A DNA stretch of 64,000 nt from UBA7662 sp943369355 (lineage in GTDB: Bacteria; Bacteroidota; Bacteroidia; UBA7662). Below the pieces are notes generated by a model. It saw only the letters and a program-made list of their open reading frames with translations. It was not told where the DNA came from and did no database searches. Of this stretch, positions 33,042-42,282 are shown one piece after another. Where the stretch lies: NCBI GenBank assembly GCA_943369355.1, contig CALRMX020000005.1, forward strand, positions 248,001 to 312,000, in the 5' to 3' direction. A program made the translations under genes and the position numbers. Within the stretch, counting starts at the first letter, position 1, and each line of letters begins with the position of its first letter.

Positions 33042-36000
33042 TTACTTAACTACCACACGTTGAACCGAATGTGCCGTTGCTGTGGTGAGGCGTATCAAGT
33101 ACACACCCGAGGCCAGTCGGTTGCCGGCGGCATCGCGACCATCCCAGGCCAATCGGTAGCTGCCTGCATCGGAATGGCCCGACTTGAGTACCTGCATCTG
33201 ACGGCCTTGTAAATCGGTTACCTCCAACAGCAGGTCGCCGCCTTTGTCGAGTACAAAGTTGAGCCAGGCTTCGCCTTCTACCGGATTCGGATACACCGGT
33301 TGCAAGCTGTTGGCAGCTGCATGGGCTTGTTGACCTACCGAAGTAGCCAGTCCCTGTATTTCTACCAATCCGTGGGTGGCTTGAGTCAACAAGTCGGTTT
33401 CGTTGCCATAAGCGGCTTCAAACTTCACTGGGGCCAACAAATGCGAACCTACGCTGCCACCCGTGCTGAAAACCAGCTCGAGCAACTGCACATCGCCACG
33501 CAACTGTTGTAGACCCGCCACCGACAAACGCAAGCGGCCAGTTGCTAGGTCGTACTGCTGCGTAAGCTGCATGCCTGACAGCAGGCCTTGCACCGCTTGG
33601 AATTGCAGCAACTGCGGATCAGCTTCGAGTACCAAATCGGCACTCAATATGCCGTCGGCGGCACGTACCCACAACGGAACAACGACTGTGCTTTGTGGTG
33701 CAGCCTGCATTTCGCCCAGGGCGAAACGTGCGCGGCTCACATCGGGGAATACCGGTGTGGTAAAGAGCTCCTCGGCCGGGAATTTATTGATGATGCCCGT
33801 TACAAACTGTAGGATATACGAAGCGTCCATGGCGGTGATGCTTCCGTTACCGGTTACATCGCCCACGATGTTTTGGGTGGCGTTGAACGTGATCAAACTT
33901 ACGTTGGCTTGCAGTACCATGGCGGCATCAAAAGCCTGCACCGATCCATTCAAGCTCACATCGCCCATGATGGGGTTATTGGAGCCGTTCACCAACCAAG
34001 GCGAATAACGAACACTGTCGGTGGCTTTGGCACCAGTTCCTCCTGGGTTGCCAGCATGGGTAGGACCGCTGTTATTGCCCCACCAGTTGTTGCGCGCATC
34101 GATATTGAACGAGCGGTTCACGTTGAACACGCCCCATTCTACATTTTTGAAGTCGCAGAAGTTGATCACAGGGTTGGAAGCTGCCGATGCTACTAGTGCT
34201 GCTATACCTCGATCGAACGTACAGTTACGAATACTCGGGCTGGCGCTGATGGTACGGATGAAGCCATAACTTTCAGGCGAAGAGAGTGGGTAGGCGTAAC
34301 GGAAAATTACATTCCTGAAACGCACCTCACTGTCGATGGCTTCGTTGTTCACCAAAATACCGCCGAAATACGAATTATTCAGCTCGCTCGCGGTAGGGAT
34401 GCTATCGGCATTGCTGTCGCCGCCGTAAAAATCATCTACAATGGTGGTGAATACAATGTTGCTGTCGGCACGGAAACCGCCCTCGGCAACGAGGCCTTTA
34501 TTGACCGTCATACCCTGACCGTTGGCAAACTTGAGCACCAATCCTGGGCTCAACGTAAGCACTGCGTTGTTGGCCACCGTATAGCCCGAAGGGAAATAAT
34601 ACGGTACGTTGACCATGCCGCCAAAGCTGCGTTTTGCCAAGGTGATGTCTTGCACCAAGGTTTCGCCGGGGATGGCCACGCAGCGATAGGTGGTACCCGA
34701 CAGCGTATTGCCCGATACCGAGCTCGGCCAAGTGAGGATAGAGGTATTCAACGGCTCGCGGTACAAATCGTGGAAGGTACAGCTATCAATCTTCGGCGTG
34801 CTGTTGCCCAACAAATGGATACCGGTATTGAGGCGCTCGGCACGTACATGACGGAAATCGGGATTGGCGTTGAATACATTGGCCAAGCGGTAACCGTAGC
34901 GGAAAAGCACGTGGCGGATGGTACTGCTGTCGTTGCTTACCGGCTCAAAATTGAATAGTATGCTATTGTTGTTGTTTCCGGTCTGGTAGATAGGGGGAGC
35001 TGTTGCCGAGCCGTCTCCATTCATGTCGAGGGGGCGGCCGTATTGGTCGTCGCGGAAATCGGTAAAGATCACAGGGCGGGCTGCGGTGCCGTTCACATTC
35101 AAACGACCGTCGACGCCAAAGGCTGTAGTACCACTGCGCATTTTAAACACCATACCGGCCGGAACGTTGATGGTGGTTCCGTTGGCTACAACAAAATTGC
35201 CGAAGGTGGAGGTAGGCGCATATACCTGATCGTTGAGCATGTAGGTGATGCTATCGATGCCTGCAAAGCTGCGGAATACGAAGGTGGCATTTTGCGAAAA
35301 CACTTCTGGGATGAGCTCAATGGTGTAGAAGGCTACGTTTTGCAACTGGTTGTTGATGTGAATTTCTGGGTTGCTAAACATCGAAATCCATAGCGGTGCA
35401 TTGCTTGGGATGTTGAAAAACTTGCTGTTACGTATACGCGGGTTGCTGGTTCCGCTAATACGTATGCCCCGGGCCGAAATGTGTTCGAGATTACAGCTGT
35501 CGATAAAACCGGCGCTGTTTTCGAAAATAAGCATGGCCTGGGCACTATATCCACCGTACTTGATGAGCGAATTTTTGAAGTAGGCGCGGCTGCTATCGGT
35601 TACGTTTTTAAAGTGGATGTAGTTGAAGTCGGTATTTGCAGGCACACTGCCGTTGCCGTCGTTGTTGGTGTCGCCTCCTACTGAGTCGTCTTTCCAAGAG
35701 GTGATGTATACTGGCTGACTGGCAGTACCGTTGACGGTGAGGCCACCTTGATCGACCATTATCCATGAACTTGAATACCAGAACATCCTGCGCATTTTGA
35801 TCACCACGGCAGGATCAATCACCAGCCTTCCACCGCTGTTGATGTCGACGTTTTCTATGATGTACGCAATATTATTGATGCCAGCAACATTTTTCGACCG
35901 TAGCTGTGCGGCGCTATTGAGTTGCGTTTCGTGTAAAAAGAGGCCACTGCTGATGTTTTGGCTGAACACTACATTCGGACCAAATACCGGATCGGAGGCG

Positions 36001-39000
36001 TACGAAAGGGCCACCGGGTCGCCATTGCAGTTTTGTATGGTGGTGCTGTCGATATTCGGGCGGCTGGCTTCGTAGGTCATGATGCCGTGGCTGCTCGCCT
36101 GGTTGATCAACACATTGCGTAAAACGGTATTGGTGTTACGCATCACCACACCGCGCTGCGGGAACTGTATTTCGAGATGGCTCAAGCGGCTGGTGGTATC
36201 GTTGCTCGGGTCGAGGAACTCAATGCGGTCCCAGTCGCCGCGGTTGGGCGAACTGGCCGAACCGTCGCCGTTGGTGTCGCCGGGATTACCTACATTGTCG
36301 CTCTTCATGGAGGTGAAAATCACCTTGTTGGTGGCTGTACCCAAGGTGCGTAGGCTGCCCTCTACCAAAAGGCGCGAGCTACCGTCGGCAAACTTGATGA
36401 TTACACCGTCCTGAATGTCTACATGGGTGCCTTGGTTGATGTTGATCTCCTCAAATACCACATAGGTGATGTTGTTGAACCCGGCCACATTGCGGCGGGC
36501 AACGGTACCGTTGGCCGATACATTGCGGCCAAGCAAACCCAAGGCTCTCCAGCCGACATTGGTAAAGCTGATGTTCGAAAGTGCAGGGTTAGCCGACATG
36601 CTGAACGATACCGGTGCGCGGCTCAGGTTCACGAAGCTCACCGAGTCGATTACCGGGTTGGAGCTGCGGTAAGCGAAGATGCCAAACTCGGCATTTTCGA
36701 TGGTGGTGCGGCGTATGCTCGGGCTAGCATTGTAAATCACAATGGCGGCATCGCGGCGGATGTTCTCGTTGTTGAAGCCATAATAGGTAGTGTAATACCC
36801 ACCGCCCATGTACTTCAAGTTCACAAAACGCATGCTGGTGCCTCCTCCGGTTTGTGTGATGAAGATGGGACCCAAATCGTTTCTGGCTGGGGTGGATCCA
36901 TTGCCGTCTTTGTTGGTGTCGAACGGATTACCTACTGCATCGTCCTTGACTGAGGTAATGGTGATGAGGCTGTCGGCCTTTCCGTTCATGATGAGTGTGC
37001 CATCTACCCGGAAAAGGTTGTAGTAGAAGGTGCTCTGCGCATGTTTGATGACCACGCCTGGGGCAATGGTGAGCGTGCGTCCTGCTTGTACCGTGATGTC
37101 GGTGCTGAGCATCACGTAGGTGATGTTGGTGATGGCTCCCAAGGCGCGTACCTTGATGAGCGAATTGCGGGTAATCTGCGAACCAATCAAACCAATGGCG
37201 TCGTACTGGTTATCGCTAAACGAAAAGCTGTTGGCAGCCATAATCGGGTCGGCGTTGAAGTCGAGGGCGATGGGTACCTGCTGACTCGAGGCCAAGCTGT
37301 TGTTGATGAAGATGGGCGACGACTCGCCTTCGAACGATGCACAGCGGGTATTGATGCTGAGGATACACGAATCGATGGTGGGCGACGAGCTATTGGTTTC
37401 TATCGCATAGTTCGCAAAACGTATTTGGCAACGTTTCAGCAAGGAGGCGCTATCGATTGAGGTTGACCGGAAATCGATGCCCTGCCAGTCGTTGCGCGCG
37501 GGACTGGTGTTGTTGGCGTCGCCATTCGAGTCGCCGCCCCAGTTGTCGTCTTTGATGGAGGTGAAGAAAATCGACTCGCCGGCAAGCGCCTGAGCGATGA
37601 ATTTGCCGTCGACGTATATGGCGCTGGCCGATTTGATGATGTTGTTGCTGGCGATTTGCAGTCGTCCGTTGGCCGATACAGTTATTCCGCTCGTGAGGTG
37701 ATACGGAATGTTTACGTAACCCCAGTAAGCGGTATAGTTGAAGCTGCTGCTTTCTACCCAGATAAACTTGCGGGTGTTGAGTTGTAAAAATTGGTTGTTG
37801 CCCGAGGTGAGCAAGCTGGCAATGGCGCTCATACGTACGGGGGTGCCTACATTGCTGATGGTCACACCGCTCAAACTAATCACGGGCTCGGTACCTACAG
37901 TTTGAATGGCCTCGTTATCGATGGTTGATAAGGTTGTCGAGCTCAGGTTTACGCGAGCGCTGTTGATATACACCCCGCGCGAACAATCGGTGATATTACC
38001 ACCACTCCAGTTGAGTGTTCCGCCTCCGTCCATCTGCACGCCGTTGGTAAACTTGTTCACCACGCAATTGGTTGCTGTTTTGGTTCCAGAGCCCCCAAAA
38101 TCGAGTAACGTTCCGCGGTTAAAGGTACAGTTGGTGACCGTGGCCAACGAACTCAGGTAAATGCCGCCGTATTGTCCGCGGCTGTTGGTGGTACTTTGGG
38201 CATCGAAGGTGGTGCCGTTGGCAATAAAGCGACTGCTGGCAAAAAAGCTGGTACCCGATGCCATGCGAATGGTGCTCGCCCCGATGTTGAGCGGACCATT
38301 TGCATTCATGTTGCTTACGTAATAAGGAATGGGCAATGTGCCCCAAACCAATGAATCGGTGAAAGAACTGTAACCAACGATGACCCATTGGTTGGTGGTC
38401 ATGCTGCTGAAGCTGTTGATGCCGCTGGTGATGATGCTCGTAGGTTGCGTACAATTGATAGGGGTACCGATGCCGCTTACCGAAACGTTTTCGAGCGAGA
38501 AGGTGTTGGTACCCGAGGTGGTAGAGAGCATAGCGCTGGCATCGATGGTGCTGATGGTGGTACCGTTGAGGTTGATGCGCGAGCTGGCCGAGAGGGTGAT
38601 GCCGGTCGAACAGTCGTTGATGAGTCCACCTGTGAAGTTCACCGTTGCGCCACCGCGGATGTTGATACCGTTGGTAAAGCGGGTGAGGTTTACGCCGGTG
38701 AAATTTTTGGCGGCGGCACCATTTAAATCGAGCAAAGTACCTCGGTTGAAGGTACAGTTGGTAATGGTGGCTGCGCCCGAAAGCAAGATGGTGCCAAACT
38801 GGCCCCGAGCCACGGTTGCGCTGCTTGCATCAAAGCTCACCCGGTTGGCGTTGAGGGTACCGTTTACGGTTAGCCCTTGTCCTGTATTGAACTGTACGGC
38901 TACACCACTGTCGATGGTGAGCGTAACACCTGCGTTAACCGTAACGGTCGAGGTGACCACATAGGGTGAGTTGGCGAGCGTCCAGCTGGTGTTTGACGAA

Positions 39001-39080
39001 ATTGTGCCCGATACGTTGATGGCGTGGGCGGCGGCTGCCGTGAGTAGTACGGCAACCAGACTTAAAAACAGCTTTTTCAT
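33042..39080 (-). CDS. T9SS-sorted giant parallel beta-helix protein with dockerin and cohesin-like domains
   Basis: 2012 residues. The signal peptide MKKLFLSLVAVLLTAAAAHA leads into a very long right-handed parallel beta-helix region (residues about 25-1690). It has repeating blocks such as GTILLSGAATITNCTFNRGT and metal-site-like inserts of the type DDNWGGDSNGDANN. At about 1703-1770 is a dockerin pair, GDVSLNGSVQAFDAAMVLQ and GDVTGNGSITAMDASYILQ, with intact Ca2+-ligand spacing. At about 1785-1915 is a cohesin-like module, and at about 1925-2012 a T9SS sorting domain with the FlgD-like ending WDGRDAAGNRLASGVYLIRL. It is probably a secreted surface protein. No carbohydrate-cleaving residues are identifiable. 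Confidence 0.88.
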   Translation of the reverse strand: MKKLFLSLVAVLLTAAAAHAINVSGTISSNTSWTLANSPYVVTSTVTVNAGVTLTIDSGVAVQFNTGQGLTVNGTLNANRVSFDASSATVARGQFGTILLSGAATITNCTFNRGTLLDLNGAAAKNFTGVNLTRFTNGINIRGGATVNFTGGLINDCSTGITLSASSRINLNGTTISTIDASAMLSTTSGTNTFSLENVSVSGIGTPINCTQPTSIITSGINSFSSMTTNQWVIVGYSSFTDSLVWGTLPIPYYVSNMNANGPLNIGASTIRMASGTSFFASSRFIANGTTFDAQSTTNSRGQYGGIYLSSLATVTNCTFNRGTLLDFGGSGTKTATNCVVNKFTNGVQMDGGGTLNWSGGNITDCSRGVYINSARVNLSSTTLSTIDNEAIQTVGTEPVISLSGVTISNVGTPVRMSAIASLLTSGNNQFLQLNTRKFIWVESSSFNYTAYWGYVNIPYHLTSGITVSANGRLQIASNNIIKSASAIYVDGKFIAQALAGESIFFTSIKDDNWGGDSNGDANNTSPARNDWQGIDFRSTSIDSASLLKRCQIRFANYAIETNSSSPTIDSCILSINTRCASFEGESSPIFINNSLASSQQVPIALDFNADPIMAANSFSFSDNQYDAIGLIGSQITRNSLIKVRALGAITNITYVMLSTDITVQAGRTLTIAPGVVIKHAQSTFYYNLFRVDGTLIMNGKADSLITITSVKDDAVGNPFDTNKDGNGSTPARNDLGPIFITQTGGGTSMRFVNLKYMGGGYYTTYYGFNNENIRRDAAIVIYNASPSIRRTTIENAEFGIFAYRSSNPVIDSVSFVNLSRAPVSFSMSANPALSNISFTNVGWRALGLLGRNVSANGTVARRNVAGFNNITYVVFEEININQGTHVDIQDGVIIKFADGSSRLLVEGSLRTLGTATNKVIFTSMKSDNVGNPGDTNGDGSASSPNRGDWDRIEFLDPSNDTTSRLSHLEIQFPQRGVVMRNTNTVLRNVLINQASSHGIMTYEASRPNIDSTTIQNCNGDPVALSYASDPVFGPNVVFSQNISSGLFLHETQLNSAAQLRSKNVAGINNIAYIIENVDINSGGRLVIDPAVVIKMRRMFWYSSSWIMVDQGGLTVNGTASQPVYITSWKDDSVGGDTNNDGNGSVPANTDFNYIHFKNVTDSSRAYFKNSLIKYGGYSAQAMLIFENSAGFIDSCNLEHISARGIRISGTSNPRIRNSKFFNIPSNAPLWISMFSNPEIHINNQLQNVAFYTIELIPEVFSQNATFVFRSFAGIDSITYMLNDQVYAPTSTFGNFVVANGTTINVPAGMVFKMRSGTTAFGVDGRLNVNGTAARPVIFTDFRDDQYGRPLDMNGDGSATAPPIYQTGNNNNSILFNFEPVSNDSSTIRHVLFRYGYRLANVFNANPDFRHVRAERLNTGIHLLGNSTPKIDSCTFHDLYREPLNTSILTWPSSVSGNTLSGTTYRCVAIPGETLVQDITLAKRSFGGMVNVPYYFPSGYTVANNAVLTLSPGLVLKFANGQGMTVNKGLVAEGGFRADSNIVFTTIVDDFYGGDSNADSIPTASELNNSYFGGILVNNEAIDSEVRFRNVIFRYAYPLSSPESYGFIRTISASPSIRNCTFDRGIAALVASAASNPVINFCDFKNVEWGVFNVNRSFNIDARNNWWGNNSGPTHAGNPGGTGAKATDSVRYSPWLVNGSNNPIMGDVSLNGSVQAFDAAMVLQANVSLITFNATQNIVGDVTGNGSITAMDASYILQFVTGIINKFPAEELFTTPVFPDVSRARFALGEMQAAPQSTVVVPLWVRAADGILSADLVLEADPQLLQFQAVQGLLSGMQLTQQYDLATGRLRLSVAGLQQLRGDVQLLELVFSTGGSVGSHLLAPVKFEAAYGNETDLLTQATHGLVEIQGLATSVGQQAHAAANSLQPVYPNPVEGEAWLNFVLDKGGDLLLEVTDLQGRQMQVLKSGHSDAGSYRLAWDGRDAAGNRLASGVYLIRLTTATAHSVQRVVVK

Positions 39081-39180
39081 AAGAATATTAGTCGGCTAGT
39101 TGGCTCTGCAGTGTAATGCATTGCAAGCGGCAAATTGCTCAAAATGCCGAGGCAACACAATACCCATAAAGAGGTATATT

Positions 39181-39240
39181 CTGCAAATCTCTTCGTTTGC
39201 AACTCCTTCCATTTGCACTCATGTTACTTACATTTGCAAC
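39181..39240. promoter_or_regulatory. Upstream region of the beta-helix operon with repeated TTTGCA motifs
   Basis: Between 39081 and 39394 no gene is convincing. The sequence TTTGC(A) recurs on the plus strand at about 39196, 39212 and 39233, with CTGCAAAT at 39181. Spacing is 16-21 bp, about 100-160 bp before the start. It could be an operator cluster or chance in AT-rich DNA. Confidence 0.3.
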
Positions 39241-39394
39241 ATTGTGAGGGCCTGCTACTTCCTGTATTTACATTTTACGATGCCCTCTAAGCGTTCACAG
39301 CTGCTGCTTTTTGCTTTGGGTACGCTTTATACTTTGAGCTACAGTTGCTTAGCGGCCAACTAAGAAAATTTCGGCCTCCTTTTGCCGTTGGGGG

Positions 39395-39595
39395 CGTCAC
39401 CCATGTGCGACCCCGCCGGGGTCGGTATTTGGCCGTGGCTTATTTGGCTACCCATGTGCGACCCCGCTGGGGTCGGTATTTGGCCGTGGCTTATTTGGCT
39501 ACCCATGTGCGACCCCGCCGGGGTCGGTATTTCGTTATGGCTCTTTTGGCTACCCATGTTCGACCCCGCTGGGGTCGCGTTTTTGTTGTGGCTTA
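39395..39595. repeat. Array of four 51-bp repeats with a hairpin core
   Basis: Units start at 39408, 39459, 39510 and 39561, exactly 51 bases apart. The core is GACCCCGCTGGGGTC (or GCC in the loop). The arm reads GGTATTTGGCCGTGGCTTAT in the first two units and diverges later. It is the same layout as the 18.1-18.6 kb array, but the outermost stem pair is G-C instead of A-T, so hairpin pairing is preserved while sequence differs. The frames open through it are translated repeats only. Confidence 0.85.
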
Positions 39596-39611
39596 TTCGT
39601 TTTGGGCTCCA

Positions 39612-39640
39612 CGAACAAAAAACCCCACTTTCGTGGGGTT
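39612..39640 (-). terminator. Terminator of the cohesin/Ig gene at 39.7-42.2 kb
   Basis: The 8-bp stem AACCCCAC/GTGGGGTT (39621-39640, 4-nt loop), read on the minus strand, is followed by six T. It lies 21 bases after the stop. Confidence 0.85.
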
Positions 39641-39661
39641 TGCATCAATAACTAGTAGCGT

Positions 39662-42250
39662 TTACGGCTGTATCACAAAACGTTGGGTGCGCTGCTGCTG
39701 GCCCTGACTGGCGCGCAACAAATAAATTCCTGCGGGCAGTGGATCCAAGGCCAGGCGGTACTGCTGACTACCGACAAACTCTGGTCGGTATACTTCGTAC
39801 TGCACCAAACTACCTCTAGCGTCCCGCACCTCCAGGATCATGGGTTCGCGATTGGTAAGCTCGAAGTCGAGCTGCAACCAACTGCTCGCCGGATTGGGAT
39901 ACATGTTCCAGCCAGCAAAACCCAAATCGGGCGCGGTGCTTACCGCATCCACCAAAATTCCGTTGCTGCTGTCGCTCACACATGCACCTTGGGTGCGCTG
40001 TGCTGTATAATAACCGGTTTGGGTGATCACCAAATTACTGTCGCTCACACCAGCCAATAAAATACCGTTGCGGAACCACAACAAACCCGTACCCGGGCGG
40101 GCGAAAATGGTATCGACCACGATGCTCAATACTGGCGCAGCCGGGCGAGGCAAAAGACCGATGGTTTGAACGGTACTGGTAGCCGAACAAGCTGCGGCAT
40201 TGGTGATGCGCACGCGGTAATTGCCGTTCGAACGAACAACCAAACTCGCCGTATTCGCTCCAGCGATGACGGTATCGTTGCGCAACCAAACATAGCTGAA
40301 ACCTGTGCCGGTATTGGCATTGAGCAACGTGCTGTCGCCCGGGCAAATGCTAGCTGCACCGCTCAAAGTAATGCTGGCAGTAGGAGCTGCGAGGAGGCTC
40401 ACCGTAACCGTTGCAGAAGTATCGGAACAGCCTCCGCTGAGCGAAACCAATACTCGATAGTCGCCCGCCTGGGTAGCTTGAATGCTGGAGGTAGTAGCAC
40501 CTGCAACATTCACCCCGTTGCGTTGCCACACATAACTGAGGCCCGTGCCGGTATTGGCGTTCAGCAGCACCGAACCACCCGGACAAAAGGAAGTAGGTCC
40601 TGCCGGCGTTACGGTAGCTCCCGGTCGGCTCTGAACGTTGACCGTTATCGCGGCCGAGGTATCGAAACAGCCGGTAGCATTGGTGATGCGTACACGATAG
40701 CTACCCGATGCTATTGCGGTGAAGCTACTGCTGGTTGCTCCGGGTACCGGGCTGTTGTTTAGCAACCATTGATATACGAATCCGGTGCCGGTGTTGGCAT
40801 TGAGTTGTACCGATCCTCCTTGACAAAAGGTGGTAGGGCCTGCGGCCGTGACCGTAGCGCCCGGCGAGGCATTTACTGTTACCACCACCACATTGGAGCT
40901 ATCGCTACAGCTGCCTGCAGTAACACGCACCCGATAGCTTCCCGCCAAGGTGGCTGTGAAGACAGCGGTATTAGCACCCGGAACCACCACTCCATTTCGG
41001 AGCCATTGGTAACTCAAACCAGTACCCGTATTGGCGTTCAACACTACCGAACCGCCAGCACAAAAAGTGGTAGGCCCTGCAGGGGTAATGCTGGCCGTAG
41101 ATCCACCGCCACCAACGGGCAATGCCACCGAGCCAAAGGTGAGTGGGTACAGCTGACCCGTAAGATTGGCGATTTCGTTGCCTCCTGCGGCATTGGTTTG
41201 GAAGCTCAACGAGCCACCAGTCACGTTCCGGAAACGAAATACAAAGAGATCGGCACTGGCCGGCAAGCTTACGCCGGTGGTGCTGAACCACGACAACAGG
41301 ATGCGGTTACCTACCCGATTCGCCAAAAGGCTGCTGTTGATGGCTGCTATGGGACTGCTAACACCAACAAATTGCGCCAGAAGCGTGTCATAATTGAGGG
41401 TAAGCGAGATGGCCCCCACGGGGTTCATGGCCACCGAAGCTTGTAAACGTACCGACACCGTGTCGCAAGAGGGTGCCGTGAGTAAATTCAACTGACTGCT
41501 GGCACCAGCCGAAACGGTAAGCACGGCCGCTGTAGAAATAAGAGGCGGTCCACACACCCCAAAAACCTGCACCCGATAGCGGTTGCCGTTCATGGCCGGC
41601 GTGGCCGACACGATGCCTAAGGTATTGGTGAACAAACCTGTATAATTGGTATTGCCTGACAAACTCTGCCAGCTGCTTCCACCGTCGGTACTGAGCTCCC
41701 ACTGATACTGGGCTGTTCCTGTGACGAGTACGCTAAAACTGGGCGATGCGTTTGCGGCCACCGAAGTGTCGCGCGGCTGGCGGGTAATTACCGGCGGGGT
41801 GCCGCTAACCCGATTGAGGCTGCCCGGGGTAAAGGTGGCAGCCAAAAGCTGACCGGTGACCAAAGCGAGTTCGTTTTCGCCAGCGACATTGGTGAACTGC
41901 ACCGTTGTGCTGCCACCCGTCAATAAAATGCGTCCAAGGGTGGCGTTTGAGCTAACGGGGCTATTGCTGTACCAACTGATGCGAAGGTTTCGACCTTGTA
42001 CATTCCACAAAAAGTTGGTGGCAAAGGCAGGATTATCGAGCACAAAACCAGCAATTTGAGCGGTACTATCGATGCGCAAACTCAGCGACATGGCCCCAAT
42101 GGAGGCGGTACCGGTATTAAGCTGTAGGTTGAGGCCAACCGTGTCGCCCAAGCAGGCGGTACTGCTGCCCACGCTTACCACCGCTTGAGCCTGCACCCGG
42201 CCGCCGCCGAGGGCGACCAGGGTAAGGAGGAGTATCAGAACTTTTCGCAT
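39662..42250 (-). CDS. T9SS-sorted protein with two cohesin-like domains and Ig-like repeats
   Basis: About 862 residues. The signal peptide MRKVLILLLTLVALGGGRVQA leaves Gln at +1. Cohesin-like module 1 begins VVSVGSSTACLGDTVGLNLQ and ends in the family-typical GENELALVTGQL. An Ig domain follows (ASPSFSVLVTGTAQYQW), then cohesin-like module 2 (CDTVSVRLQASVAMNPVGAI to NEIANLTGQLYPLTFGSV). Four or five Ig/PKD-like repeats (TTFCAGGSVVLNANTGTG, YQWLRNGVVV) precede a type A sorting domain (MYPNPASSWLQLDFEL to GIYLLRASQGQQQRTQRF). It is a shorter paralogue of the 28.4-33.0 kb protein and likewise sits directly downstream of a dockerin-bearing gene (gap 32 bases). Confidence 0.85.
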   Translation of the reverse strand: MRKVLILLLTLVALGGGRVQAQAVVSVGSSTACLGDTVGLNLQLNTGTASIGAMSLSLRIDSTAQIAGFVLDNPAFATNFLWNVQGRNLRISWYSNSPVSSNATLGRILLTGGSTTVQFTNVAGENELALVTGQLLAATFTPGSLNRVSGTPPVITRQPRDTSVAANASPSFSVLVTGTAQYQWELSTDGGSSWQSLSGNTNYTGLFTNTLGIVSATPAMNGNRYRVQVFGVCGPPLISTAAVLTVSAGASSQLNLLTAPSCDTVSVRLQASVAMNPVGAISLTLNYDTLLAQFVGVSSPIAAINSSLLANRVGNRILLSWFSTTGVSLPASADLFVFRFRNVTGGSLSFQTNAAGGNEIANLTGQLYPLTFGSVALPVGGGGSTASITPAGPTTFCAGGSVVLNANTGTGLSYQWLRNGVVVPGANTAVFTATLAGSYRVRVTAGSCSDSSNVVVVTVNASPGATVTAAGPTTFCQGGSVQLNANTGTGFVYQWLLNNSPVPGATSSSFTAIASGSYRVRITNATGCFDTSAAITVNVQSRPGATVTPAGPTSFCPGGSVLLNANTGTGLSYVWQRNGVNVAGATTSSIQATQAGDYRVLVSLSGGCSDTSATVTVSLLAAPTASITLSGAASICPGDSTLLNANTGTGFSYVWLRNDTVIAGANTASLVVRSNGNYRVRITNAAACSATSTVQTIGLLPRPAAPVLSIVVDTIFARPGTGLLWFRNGILLAGVSDSNLVITQTGYYTAQRTQGACVSDSSNGILVDAVSTAPDLGFAGWNMYPNPASSWLQLDFELTNREPMILEVRDARGSLVQYEVYRPEFVGSQQYRLALDPLPAGIYLLRASQGQQQRTQRFVIQP

Positions 42251-42282
42251 GGCCATTTCTTTTAAAAGTTGAGAGATGGCCA

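Noticed and set aside
39100..39363. 87-codon plus-strand frame upstream of the 51-bp array
   Set aside because: Cys-rich, without a family, and overlapping the probable control region of the beta-helix operon.
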